DNA of 17,630 bases. Origin: Pseudomonadota bacterium (GTDB taxonomy: Bacteria; Pseudomonadota; Alphaproteobacteria; Rhizobiales; Hyphomicrobiaceae). A model generated the notes under the pieces. That model ran no database searches. It was not told the DNA's origin and worked only from the letters and a program-made list of their open reading frames with translations. Position numbers and translations under genes: made by a program. The DNA lies in the NCBI GenBank assembly GCA_023430315.1, contig JAEZAW010000161.1, positions 1-17,630 on the forward strand. Reading direction: 5' to 3'. Below, in pieces: positions 7,204-15,044 of this stretch. Within the stretch, counting starts at the first letter, position 1; every line of letters begins with the position of its first letter.

Positions 7204-8067
7204 TTGGTGTTCTCCCTCTTTTCCCGGCCCCCCACGGTGCCGGTTCTGCGCTTTACCGGTCCGATCGGCATGGCAACGCCGCTGCGGCCCGGCCTTTCGC
7301 TTGCGACTACTGCAGGCGCCATCGAGAAAGCCTTCAAGGCCTCGAAGCTGCCGAGCGTCGCCGTGCTGATCAACTCGCCGGGCGGCAGTCCCGTGCAATC
7401 GCATCTCATTTACAAGCGCATCCGCCAGCTCGCCGGCGAGAACGGCAAGCGCGTCTACGTCTTCTGCGAGGATGTTGCGGCCTCGGGCGGCTATTTTCTC
7501 GCGATCGCCGGTGACGAGATCTATGCCGATCCCTCATCGATCGTCGGTTCAATCGGCGTCGTGTCGGCAGGCTTCGGTTTCGACAAGGCCATCGAGAAAC
7601 TGGGCATCGACCGGCGCGTCTATACGGCCGGCACGTCCAAGGCGATCCTCGATCCCTTCAAGCCCGAGAAGCCCGAGGACATCGCCCGCCTGCGCGAGCT
7701 TCAGAAGGACATCCACGACACCTTCATCGGGCTCGTGAAGGAGCGCCGGGGTGCACGTCTTGCTGGGGCGACAGAGGACGAGCTTTTCTCCGGCGCCTTC
7801 TGGACGGGCCGGAAGGCTCTGGAATACGGCCTCATAGACGGCATGGCCGACGTCAGGACGCGGATGCGCGAGATCCACGGCGACAAAGTGCGCCTGCGCG
7901 TCATTCCCATAGGCGGCGGTGGCCTGTTTGCCCGCTTCCGTCGGATGCCGAGTTTTAACCTCGATGGCTTCGTCGCAGCCGCGCCATCCACATGGTCTTC
8001 GGCACTTCCCGCGGACGTGATTTCGGCCTTGGAAGCCCGGGCGCTATGGTCACGTTTCGGCCTCTAA
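7204..8067 (+). CDS. S49 family serine peptidase (SppA/SohB-like) lacking a membrane anchor
   Basis: 287-residue Ser-Lys dyad peptidase of the signal-peptide-peptidase A family, which degrades leftover signal peptides or membrane fragments. Visible motifs: INSPGG (oxyanion region, about 57-61), AASGGYF with nucleophile Ser94, the SSIVGSIGVV strand, and general base Lys146 in GTSKAILDP. The Ser-Lys distance of 52 residues matches bacillar SppA as I remember it. There is no N-terminal hydrophobic anchor, which is unusual for SppA. The start is TTG 7204 or GTG 7207; GAGG at 7195-7198 spaces better with GTG. A weak promoter-like pair (TTGTAA 7126-7131, TATCTA 7150-7155, 18-nt spacer) precedes it. 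The next small membrane gene starts 33 nt downstream and may be cotranscribed. Confidence 0.9.
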   Translation: MVFSLFSRPPTVPVLRFTGPIGMATPLRPGLSLATTAGAIEKAFKASKLPSVAVLINSPGGSPVQSHLIYKRIRQLAGENGKRVYVFCEDVAASGGYFLAIAGDEIYADPSSIVGSIGVVSAGFGFDKAIEKLGIDRRVYTAGTSKAILDPFKPEKPEDIARLRELQKDIHDTFIGLVKERRGARLAGATEDELFSGAFWTGRKALEYGLIDGMADVRTRMREIHGDKVRLRVIPIGGGGLFARFRRMPSFNLDGFVAAAPSTWSSALPADVISALEARALWSRFGL

Positions 8068-8100
8068 GTGTGCTACTCTACCGGCCAGGAGGGCTGGACT

Positions 8101-8316
8101 ATGCCGCAACTCGTTGGATTGATGGTCGTGGGCGCTGGGCTCTATGCCGCCTACAAGGCCTTTGGCCGCATCGCGCAGCAGGTTTCCGAGCAGATGGCGC
8201 GCGCTGATGCGGAGCTGAACCGCCGGACCGCCGAAGTGCGCATCAAGGAAAAGGATCTGGGCGCGCTCGAGTGGGACGAGGTGCAGCAGGTCTATCGACC
8301 CAAGCGCCTGCGCTGA
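8101..8316 (+). CDS. 71-residue single-helix membrane protein, function unknown
   Basis: The start is fixed by GGAGGG (8088-8093), 7 nt before the ATG. The N terminus (LVGLMVVGAGLYAAYKAF) is a single hydrophobic helix at about residues 4-22. It is followed by a charged amphipathic helix likely to form a coiled coil (AQQVSEQMARADAELNRRT) and a basic C terminus with YRPKRLR. A short membrane protein with a cytoplasmic helix beside an anchorless S49 peptidase (33 nt apart) could act as its membrane tether, but this is inference only. I know no characterised homologue. Confidence 0.7.
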   Translation: MPQLVGLMVVGAGLYAAYKAFGRIAQQVSEQMARADAELNRRTAEVRIKEKDLGALEWDEVQQVYRPKRLR

Positions 8317-8493
8317 AGGCTTTACCCCGAAACGACACCCCGAAGTTGCGCTGCTGATGCCTTGCGCGCCCGGCGCGGGAACCTCTTGTAATCTATTAGC
8401 AACGAATCTGTCATCTGGCTGTGTGGTAGCGTTTACACAGGCCGGACCGGCTGCTAGAAGCCCGATGCAGCAGCCAGCAAGGAGCATCGGGCC

Positions 8494-9474
8494 ATGCCCT
8501 TCGACGCGCGCCAGAACGCCGGCGGACACGAACCGCCGCGGATCAAGCTCGTTGCCGGCAACTCGAACCATCCTCTCGCCGACGCGATCTCGGCAAACCT
8601 GAAGGTACCCCTCGCCCGCAGCGTCGTCAGGCGCTTCGCGGACATGGAGGTCTTCGTCGAGATCCAGGAGAACATGCGCGGCGAGGACGTTTATGTCATC
8701 CAATCGACGTCGTTTCCCGCCAACGACAACCTCATGGAGCTGCTGATCCTCGTCGATGCGCTGAAGCGTTCGATGGCGCGACGGATCACCGCCGTGATGC
8801 CCTATTTCGGCTATGCTCGCCAGGATCGCCGGCCCGGTCCGCGCACGCCCATTTCCGCGAAGCTCGTCGCCAACCTGATCGAGCGCGCCGGCGTCGACCG
8901 TGTCATGACGGTTGATCTGCACGCCGGACAGATCCAGGGCTTTTTCGACATCCCGACCGACAATCTTTTTGCAGCGCCGGTCATGACGCGCGACATCCTC
9001 GAGCGCCACGACGTCTCGAAGCTGATGGTCGTATCGCCGGACGTCGGCGGCGTCGTGCGCGCGCGCGCGCTGGCAAAGCGCATCAACGTTCCGATCGCCA
9101 TCTGCGACAAGCGCCGCGAGCGGCCCGGCGAATCCGAGGTGATGAACGTCATCGGCGATGTCAGGGGCAAGTGCTGCTTGCTCGTCGATGATATCGTCGA
9201 CTCAGGTGGAACCCTGATCAACGCCGCCAACGCCCTCCTCGAAGCCGGTGCTCTCGAGGTGGTGGCCTATCTGACGCATGGTGTTCTGTCCGGTGGTGCG
9301 GTATCCAAGATCACCAACTCACGGATCAAGTCGCTGGTGATCACCGATACGATCCAGCCGACCGAGGCGGTAAAAGCGGCATCCAACATGCGGGTGCTGT
9401 CGCTGGCGCCGCTGCTTTCTGAGGCAATCGGTCGAACCGCACGTGAAGAAAGTGTCTCAAGCCTCTTTTATTGA
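8494..9474 (+). CDS. prs: Ribose-phosphate pyrophosphokinase (PRPP synthetase)
   Basis: Makes 5-phosphoribosyl-1-pyrophosphate from ribose-5-phosphate and ATP, feeding purine, pyrimidine, NAD, His and Trp synthesis in the cytosol. Class I features are present: the N-terminal half with RRFADMEVFVEIQENMRG, the ATP-binding YFGYARQDRRPGPRTPISAK, VDLHAGQIQGFFDIPTDNL, the flexible loop around CDKRRERPGE, and the PRPP loop VDDIVDSGGTL. At 326 residues it is slightly longer than usual (about 310-317), owing to a polar 16-residue N-terminal extension. AAGGAG at 8479-8484 supports the start. It appears monocistronic. The 177 bp upstream hold short palindromes (e.g. GCCGGACCGGC at 8441-8451) but no promoter I can defend. 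Confidence 0.95.
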   Translation: MPFDARQNAGGHEPPRIKLVAGNSNHPLADAISANLKVPLARSVVRRFADMEVFVEIQENMRGEDVYVIQSTSFPANDNLMELLILVDALKRSMARRITAVMPYFGYARQDRRPGPRTPISAKLVANLIERAGVDRVMTVDLHAGQIQGFFDIPTDNLFAAPVMTRDILERHDVSKLMVVSPDVGGVVRARALAKRINVPIAICDKRRERPGESEVMNVIGDVRGKCCLLVDDIVDSGGTLINAANALLEAGALEVVAYLTHGVLSGGAVSKITNSRIKSLVITDTIQPTEAVKAASNMRVLSLAPLLSEAIGRTAREESVSSLFY

Positions 9475-9742
9475 GGTGCTAGACGCAGTTATTGGAAGAG
9501 ACTGCCAATGGGCCTTCGGTGCTGCGCCGCTTTCAGCCGGCGCTCAGGCACCGTTGGTGCGTTGCACAGTAACGCGGCATCTTGCCTAATTGGCAGAAAA
9601 AGCGCATATACAGCGCGTCGAACTCGCTTTGGTGACTCTACACGGCAGCGTTCCCGCGCTGATTTCGGTTAACACTCCAATGCGTGCTTTGATGGTCGCG
9701 GCAATTCCGCGCGCGACTCAAGACATCCTTGGAGAACTACGA
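9475..9742 (+). other. Intergenic region with hairpins; long leader of the cold-shock gene
   Basis: 268 bp without a convincing gene. Two small stem-loops lie near the prs end: 9524-9529/9538-9543 (6 bp) and 9548-9552/9556-9560 (5 bp, GTT loop). Neither has a U tract, so prs termination here is unproven. TTGCCT near 9578 and TATACA near 9603 form a loose promoter-like pair. If used, it would leave a leader of about 130 nt on the cold-shock mRNA, in keeping with the long leaders of some cspA-type genes. Confidence 0.35.
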
Positions 9743-9949
9743 ATGGCTACCGGCACCGTCAAATGGTTCAACTCTCAGAAGGGCTATGGTTTCATCCAGC
9801 CCGACGAGGGTGGGAACGACGTGTTCGTGCACATCTCAGCCGTCGAGCGTGCGGGTCTCAGCAATCTTCGCGAAGGCCAGAAGATTTCCTACGAGATCGA
9901 GCGCGGTCGCAACGGCAAATCGTCAGCGGTGAACCTGCGGGTCGACTGA
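9743..9949 (+). CDS. CspA-family cold-shock protein
   Basis: 68-residue single cold-shock (OB-fold) domain that binds single-stranded RNA and DNA and melts RNA structure in the cytoplasm. Family hallmarks are TVKWFNSQKGYGFIQPD with RNP1 (KGYGFI), RNP2 (VFVHI), and the LREGQKISYEI strand. The start ATG has GGAG at 9731-9734, 8 nt upstream; the in-frame extension back to TTG 9590 is rejected because the known domain starts at MATGTVKWF. A strong terminator follows 22 nt beyond its stop. The IF-1 paralogue gene lies downstream, so the two are probably separate transcripts. Confidence 0.95.
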   Translation: MATGTVKWFNSQKGYGFIQPDEGGNDVFVHISAVERAGLSNLREGQKISYEIERGRNGKSSAVNLRVD

Positions 9950-9971
9950 AGATTTACCCCACTGGGGGCTT

Positions 9972-9998
9972 GGGGGCGGGCTCAGCCCGCCCCCTTTT
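9972..9998 (+). terminator. Rho-independent terminator of the cold-shock gene
   Basis: Perfect 10-bp stem (9972-9981 with 9985-9994), loop TCA, followed directly by TTTT. It is the clearest intrinsic terminator in the window and lies 22 nt after the cold-shock stop codon. Confidence 0.9.
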
Positions 9999-10086
9999 GC
10001 TTGGGCCTCGGAATAAGCTAGCAAGGACCGTTCCGGCGCGGGGGTAGTGCGCGCGCCGCGGCGAGGCCGGAAAAAAGGGACGACGA

Positions 10087-10368
10087 ATGGCGAAGGAAGA
10101 AGTGCTCGAGTTCGAGGGCGTGGTTGCCGAAGTGCTGCCGGATGCGCGTTGCCGCGTTCAGCTCGAGAACGGGCATGAGGTGATCGCCTACACCTCAGGA
10201 CGCATGAAGAAGAACCGGATCCGCATTCTTGCGGGCGACCGCGTAACGGTGGAGATGACGCCCTACGATCTGACCAAGGGGCGCATCAACTTCCGCCACA
10301 AGGATACGCGCGCACCGGGGCCTGCTGCAGCGCCGCGGCGTCCGCAGTTCCGCGGCGGCAAGCGCTGA
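10087..10368 (+). CDS. infA: Translation initiation factor IF-1 with basic C-terminal extension
   Basis: IF-1 binds the 30S A site during initiation. The first ~73 residues are the full S1-like OB fold: MAKEEVLEFEGVVAEVLPDA, NGHEVIAYTSGRMKKNRIRIL, GDRVTVEMTPYDLTKGRI. Usual IF-1 length is about 72; this protein has 93, the extra tail being Pro/Arg-rich (PRRPQFRGGKR) and probably disordered and RNA-binding. AAGGGA at 10075-10080 lies 6 nt before the ATG. Its position after a cold-shock gene and the basic tail suggest a paralogue rather than the sole housekeeping copy, but the rest of the genome would be needed to decide. Confidence 0.9.
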   Translation: MAKEEVLEFEGVVAEVLPDARCRVQLENGHEVIAYTSGRMKKNRIRILAGDRVTVEMTPYDLTKGRINFRHKDTRAPGPAAAPRRPQFRGGKR

Positions 10369-10413
10369 GCAACTGCGCGAGCAACTTGCATTTAATCCAG
10401 CGATCGTAACGTA

Positions 10414-10440
10414 CGCGGGATTCCGCAAGGGCATCCCGCG
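10414..10440. terminator. Possible bidirectional hairpin between infA and the Nudix gene
   Basis: Perfect 8-bp stem (CGCGGGAT 10414-10421 with ATCCCGCG 10433-10440), 11-nt loop, in the short gap between two convergent genes. There is no U run on either side, so it may be a weak or Rho-assisted terminator or an RNA 3'-end stabiliser. Confidence 0.4.
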
Positions 10441-10469
10441 ACGTCGCGCGTGTTCGTGCGGACGTCGAC

Positions 10470-10931
10470 TTACCAGACAGCTTGAGCCGCGCGCGTGCCG
10501 CGCATTTCCTCGATGCGCCGTCGTGCACCAGGCACGATCGTGTCGGGAAGGGCATCGGGCGGAAAGAAGCTGGTCTCGGCAATTTCCATATTCGGCGCCG
10601 GCACGCGCGGGCGGCGCCAGTTTCGGACGACATAGATCGCCACGTGATCGCCGGGAAAGAGCGCGCGATTGTCGAAGATGCCGACGAGCTCCGCAGGACC
10701 TTCGAGGAGGATGCCGCCCTCTTCATCCAGCTCGCGCGCGAGGCTCTCATCAAGGCTTTCGCCGAACTCGACGCCACCCCCCGGAAGATTCCACCCGTCC
10801 GTATAGGTATGGCGTACGAGCAGAATGCGCCCCTCGTCATCGATGACGATGGCGCGTACGCCGAGCGTAAGGCCGCGGCTCCAGCGCCAATAGTGCTGAA
10901 ACAGCCTGCGCATGAGCTTCTTCACGAGCAT
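10470..10931 (-). CDS. Nudix hydrolase
   Basis: Nudix enzymes hydrolyse nucleoside diphosphates linked to other groups; the substrate here is unknown. The 153-residue protein has a complete Nudix box, G-x5-E-x7-REUxEExGU, read as GGVEFGESLDESLARELDEEGGI with all catalytic Glu residues intact. An ordinary Nudix beta fold surrounds it (VRAIVIDDEGRILLVRH before, DHVAIYVVRNW after). The N terminus is short and basic (MLVKKLMRRLFQHYWRWSRG). The ATG at 10931 or the one at 10913 is likely; the frame is open to 11240 but overlaps the HPt gene. It lies 166 bp downstream of the HPt gene on the same strand and converges on infA. Confidence 0.9.
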   Translation of the reverse strand: MLVKKLMRRLFQHYWRWSRGLTLGVRAIVIDDEGRILLVRHTYTDGWNLPGGGVEFGESLDESLARELDEEGGILLEGPAELVGIFDNRALFPGDHVAIYVVRNWRRPRVPAPNMEIAETSFFPPDALPDTIVPGARRRIEEMRGTRAAQAVW

Positions 10932-11097
10932 GGGGGGAATTCTGTGCGCCAAGTCCGCCGGAGCCGCAATAAGGTATCGGCTGGCTGGAAGAATAGCTTG
11001 GGGGAAGCGGCGGCTATGGATTGCGCGATCGGCGATGACGCAAGCGACGGATGCCGCAAGTGCAAGATCGGCAGACTGGCGAAGGCGTCGAGCGAAA

Positions 11098-11562
11098 TCA
11101 GGCCGGATGAGCTTCGAGCCTGACGGTCTCCGGCGTACCGGTTTCCTCGATGTAGGCGAGGGTCCGCTGGACGGCGAGGTTGAGCTGCTCCAGCGCTTGG
11201 CGGGCGCCGGGCAGGCAATGTGCCTCGACGGCGAGCTCATGTTGAGCGCTAAGCTGAAGAGCCTCAGCGGCTTGGGCGCACTCCGCGATCGCCCACGCGC
11301 CGACGGCGCGCGCCGATCCCTTCAGCGTGTGTGCGGCCTCGATCCAATCCTTGCGGTTGGCAGCGATCTGCAGGCGCGCGAGATAGCGGGGAGCTTCCTT
11401 GGCGAAAAGGCCGAGCACCTCGTGCTGCAGCGCCTTGTCGTCCATCGTGAAGCGCGACAAGTGTGTCCAGTCGATCGGGGTGTCGTGACGGCGCTCGCAC
11501 TCGCGCGGCCGCCGCGTTCCGAGCCGACCACGCTCCTGCCCCTCGTGAATGTGTACCGGCAT
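11098..11562 (-). CDS. HPt-domain phosphotransfer protein
   Basis: Small phosphorelay protein of 154 residues. The HPt helix carries the phosphoacceptor His78 in HTLKGSARAVGA, matching the H-x-L-K-G-S family motif. Helices before (HEVLGLFAKEAPRYLARL) and after (AECAQAAEALQ) complete a four-helix bundle. No kinase or receiver domain is attached, so it should relay phosphate between separate partners. The ATG at 11562 is chosen because GGAG sits 6 nt upstream; an ATG at 11568 overlaps that site. The first 30 residues are charged and of unknown role. The gene is divergent from the GPR-like gene across 371 bp. Confidence 0.85.
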   Translation of the reverse strand: MPVHIHEGQERGRLGTRRPRECERRHDTPIDWTHLSRFTMDDKALQHEVLGLFAKEAPRYLARLQIAANRKDWIEAAHTLKGSARAVGAWAIAECAQAAEALQLSAQHELAVEAHCLPGARQALEQLNLAVQRTLAYIEETGTPETVRLEAHPA

Positions 11563-11933
11563 GACCATCTCCGCCTGAGGGCCCCGCAACCGATGCCCCT
11601 GGGATGAACGAAGTATGGACGAAAGGCACTAAGCGAGCGTAAGCATCGGCCGGCAAATGTGCGGCAAATTCAGTGCACCGACGGCGGTTTAGGCGATCCG
11701 CGCCGCAAAGCAGCCCCATTGAGTTGCCACTTTCGCCATAGGGAGCGCCGTCCGAATCAGGGGGTGGGTTTGGCGTACGTTGTGGGGACAACGGCAGAAT
11801 TCTGGTCGTATCGAGTGGAAGAACTCGATTCAGACTGGGAGATCAGCCGACAATAAGCTAAAAAAGCTGGGTATTTACCTATTTGGAGGGGGGCTGCGGC
11901 GGACAGGCAACTGTTGCTGCAGCGTAACGGCTG
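11563..11933. promoter_or_regulatory. 371-bp divergent intergenic region between the HPt and GPR-like genes
   Basis: No credible gene is seen. It must hold the promoters of both divergent genes. One perfect 7-bp inverted repeat with a 6-nt spacer (ATCGAGT at 11810-11816, ACTCGAT at 11823-11829) could be an operator about 105 nt upstream of the GPR-like start. An A/T-rich block (about 11851-11886) with AGCT repeats lies nearer the start. I looked for the CtrA-type TTAA-N7-TTAA pattern and did not find it. GGAGGGGGG at 11885-11893 is too far (about 40 nt) from the ATG to be its ribosome-binding site. Confidence 0.4.
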
Positions 11934-14900
11934 ATGAGTCAGGGTCCTAGCAAGGACGGCACACCGACATCAACTGACCAACCGCCACAATCGCGCGTCG
12001 AAGCGACGGGCACGACAGGGGCTGCCGCTGCGCGCGTCGCGCCGCCGCCGCTGCCCAAAGTGGCCTCTGTCGCAGGCGGAGCACCGGCTACGGCAGCATC
12101 GGCTGTGCAAAAGAGCCAGCCTGAAGCGCCACCCGCGCCAAAGCCATCGGGCGATATCGGCGCACTGCCTCGTATCGTCTCGGGGGCCTCTCCGAAAGTT
12201 CCGCCGCCGCCCACGCCAGGACCGCCCGCGCTCGGGTCCGGTGCATCGGCGAAGCCAGCTCCGAAGACTATCGCTGGTGGGCCTCCGCAGGCACCACCCA
12301 AGCTGCCGCCCGTCGCGAAGGCAGAGCCCAAGTCGGAGGCCAAACCGGATCTCAAGTCCGACGGCCATCCGAAGGCGCCGCCCGCTGTACCCGCGCCGCC
12401 GCCTGAGCCCGCAAGTGAGAACGGTCGCGGCTCTGGCAATAGCAGCCGCAATCCGCGCCGGCGCGCTGCCGGTCCGTCGCGCACGACCGTTGCCGCCAAC
12501 GACGATGTGCCGTCGATCGGCGGTTTGATCTACGCCCTACAGCAGAAGCCGTCGCAGCGGCCGATGACCATCGCGGCCATCGCGAGCGGCGTGTGGGGCT
12601 TCCTCGGCCTGCTGCTTGGCTGGGCCATGCTGGCGCCGGAGCTCGCGCGCGCGCCGACCTTCATGGAGATGCTGTCGCGACCGACGGCGATCACGCTTGC
12701 CGCGACGATCCTCATCCCGATCACGCTCTTCTGGTTCCTCGCCTACCTGATCTGGCGCGCCCAGGAGCTGCGCCTCATGTCCTCGGCCATGACCGAGGTG
12801 GCGATCCGCCTCGCCGAGCCCGACCGCATGGCCGAGCAGCAGATCGCCTCGGTCGGCCAGGCCGTGCGCCGTCAGGTCTCGTTCATGAACGAGGCGGTCT
12901 CTCGCGCGCTGGGACGCGCCGGCGAGCTCGAAGCGCTCGTGCACAGCGAGGTCGCCGCGCTCGAGCGCGCCTACAGCGAGAACGAGCATCGCATCCGCGG
13001 TCTGCTCGGTGAGCTTTCCGGCGAACGCACGGCGCTGCTGCAAACGAGCGAGCGCGTCAATCGCGCGCTGAAGGAAATCGGCACCGAGATCCCCTCGCTC
13101 GTCGACAAGCTCGGCCAGCAGCAGCAGAAGCTCGCGGGCTTCATCGAGGGGGCCGGACAGAATCTCGTCGCGCTCGAGACCTCGCTCGCTTCCACGGCCG
13201 AGAGCGTATCCAACAAGCTCGGCAGCCAGACCGCCAAGATCGAGCACGTCTTCGAGGACTTCACGTCGACGCTCGCCGTGGCGCTCGAGCAGCGCACCGA
13301 GAACCTGCGTCTCTCATTCGAGCGCATGTCGGTCGAGATGGCTGACGGCTCGAAACGGATCGAATCCGCACTGGACGGCCATGCCGAGCGCCTCGCGCTT
13401 ACGTTCGACGAGCGCGCTCAGAAGATCGACGAGGGCATCGCGCTTCGCACCGAGAACCTGCAGTCCGTGTTCGAGCAGTTCGCGGGCGCGCTCGAGGCGA
13501 CCATGGCGAGCCGCCAGGAAGCGATCGACCGCCAGCTCATCGAGCGCACGAAGGTTCTCGACGATGCTTTCGCCGATCGCCTCAAGCTCTTCGACGAGAG
13601 CATTCTGCGCTCGACGCTTGCGATCGACGGCGCGGTGGCCGACAAAGCGCTCGCCCTGACGGAAGCGCTCGAAGGTCACGCCGCGCAGATCGGCAATGTG
13701 CTTGGCAGCCAGGCCGAGGCCTTCGACGGCCAGGTGCTCGAAGGTGTGCAGGCCGTGCGCCGTGCGAGCGAGGCCGTGACCCGCCAGTCGATGTCCGCCA
13801 TCGAGGGACTCGCCAACCAGGCCGACATGCTGAAGCACGTGTCGGAAGGGTTGCTCAGCCAGATCAACAGTGTCACTGGCCGCTTCGAAGCCCAGGGCAA
13901 GGTGATCATGACGGCGGCGCACGCGCTCGAGTCCGCCAACACGCGCATCGATCGCACGCTCCAGGCGCGCCAGGAGGATCTTTCGACCACGCTTGAGTCG
14001 CTCGCCGGCAAGACGGGCGACATCGATCGCGTCATGCGCGGATACTCGACGCAGCTCGAAGGCTCGTTCGCCGAAGCCGAGACGCGGGCGAAGCAGGTGG
14101 GCGAGCAGCTCACGCGCGGCGCCAAGGAGCAGGCGCGCCTCGCACTCACCGAGATGGATCGCCTGCGCACGTCGGCGGGCACCGAGACCGACCGCGCTCT
14201 CGAAGAGCTGCGCGCCAAGTTCTCGAATGTCTCGCGCGAGGTGAACGAGCACATCGGCACGCTGTCGAGTCGCTTCAACGCGACCTCAGAGGACATGCGC
14301 GTGCGCGCCCGCGCCGCGCTTTCGGATCTCGAAGCCGAACAGGGCCGCCTGCGCGATCAGCTCGAGCGTCTGCCCGATACGACGCGTGCCAGCACGGACG
14401 GCATGAAGCGGATGCTGCAGGAGCAGCTCCGCGCGCTGCAGCAGCTTTCGAGCCTGACCATCCGCGAGAGCGGACGTCGGGATATCTCGCCGCCCGCGCA
14501 GCTCCCGCCGCCATCAGGCCATCAGAGTGCGCACACGGCGGCCAGTCACGGCCATCAGCAGAGCGCTCGTCCGGCCGCAACAACGGAAGCGCCGTCGCGC
14601 AGCGCTGGAAGCGCGGGTCGCGAGGGCTGGAAGCTCGGCGATCTCCTCGCACGCGCCTCCGAGGAAGAGGCCGAGCGCGCGACGGCTGCCGCCGCGCAGG
14701 CGGCACCGCCTGATCCAGGCATCAACGTGCCGGGGATTGCGCGTTCGCTCGATGCGACGACAGCGGCTGCGATCTGGTCGCGCTTCCGCACGGGACAGCG
14801 CGGCATCATGGTCCGCAGCATATATTCCAACGAAGGCCGCTCGATCTTCGACGACGTGCAGCGGCGCTATCGCTCCGAGGCCGCCTTCAAGGGGACCGTC

Positions 14901-15044
14901 GACCGCTATCTCCTCGACTTCGAGCACGTGCTGCGCGAGGCCGATCAGCAGGATGGAAGCGGCCGCCTCACGCAGTCCTACGTCGTCTCGGACGGCGGAC
15001 GCGTGTACCTCTTCCTCGCCCACGCTGCAGGCCGGCTGGCTTAA
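11934..15044 (+). CDS. Large membrane coiled-coil protein, probable compact homologue of Growth Pole Ring protein GPR/RgsE
   Basis: 1036 residues. Layout: Pro/Ala-rich disordered N terminus (1-195); two membrane helices (about 211-235 and 251-274), putting both ends in the cytoplasm; long helical region (about 280-840) rich in amphipathic repeats, e.g. RTENL at 454 and 505; second Pro/His/Ala linker (850-930); conserved C-terminal domain (about 940-1036) with IYSNEGRSIFDDVQRRYRSE and YLFLAHAAGRLA. The MNEAVSRALGRAGELEALVH block after the second helix resembles GPR of Agrobacterium and RgsE of Sinorhizobium, which form a ring at the growing pole and contain apolipoprotein-like repeats. Those proteins are about twice as long (GPR about 2100 residues). 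A polar-growth or budding role is inferred. There is no clear ribosome-binding site before ATG 11934. Confidence 0.8.
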   Translation: MSQGPSKDGTPTSTDQPPQSRVEATGTTGAAAARVAPPPLPKVASVAGGAPATAASAVQKSQPEAPPAPKPSGDIGALPRIVSGASPKVPPPPTPGPPALGSGASAKPAPKTIAGGPPQAPPKLPPVAKAEPKSEAKPDLKSDGHPKAPPAVPAPPPEPASENGRGSGNSSRNPRRRAAGPSRTTVAANDDVPSIGGLIYALQQKPSQRPMTIAAIASGVWGFLGLLLGWAMLAPELARAPTFMEMLSRPTAITLAATILIPITLFWFLAYLIWRAQELRLMSSAMTEVAIRLAEPDRMAEQQIASVGQAVRRQVSFMNEAVSRALGRAGELEALVHSEVAALERAYSENEHRIRGLLGELSGERTALLQTSERVNRALKEIGTEIPSLVDKLGQQQQKLAGFIEGAGQNLVALETSLASTAESVSNKLGSQTAKIEHVFEDFTSTLAVALEQRTENLRLSFERMSVEMADGSKRIESALDGHAERLALTFDERAQKIDEGIALRTENLQSVFEQFAGALEATMASRQEAIDRQLIERTKVLDDAFADRLKLFDESILRSTLAIDGAVADKALALTEALEGHAAQIGNVLGSQAEAFDGQVLEGVQAVRRASEAVTRQSMSAIEGLANQADMLKHVSEGLLSQINSVTGRFEAQGKVIMTAAHALESANTRIDRTLQARQEDLSTTLESLAGKTGDIDRVMRGYSTQLEGSFAEAETRAKQVGEQLTRGAKEQARLALTEMDRLRTSAGTETDRALEELRAKFSNVSREVNEHIGTLSSRFNATSEDMRVRARAALSDLEAEQGRLRDQLERLPDTTRASTDGMKRMLQEQLRALQQLSSLTIRESGRRDISPPAQLPPPSGHQSAHTAASHGHQQSARPAATTEAPSRSAGSAGREGWKLGDLLARASEEEAERATAAAAQAAPPDPGINVPGIARSLDATTAAAIWSRFRTGQRGIMVRSIYSNEGRSIFDDVQRRYRSEAAFKGTVDRYLLDFEHVLREADQQDGSGRLTQSYVVSDGGRVYLFLAHAAGRLA

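Noticed and set aside
9590..9742. 51-residue N-terminal extension of the cold-shock protein from TTG
   Set aside because: The family starts at the ATG with a good ribosome-binding site; the extension has no domain features.
9475..9742. tRNA or other structured RNA gene between prs and the cold-shock gene
   Set aside because: Only two short stems were found; no cloverleaf or T-arm consensus.
11659..11856. 65-codon plus-strand open frame in the HPt/GPR-like intergenic region
   Set aside because: No ribosome-binding site, no hydrophobic or domain pattern, and it covers the likely promoter and operator region.
13314..14252. 312-codon minus-strand open frame within the GPR-like gene
   Set aside because: Mirror of the repetitive amphipathic coding region; no ribosome-binding site or family motif.
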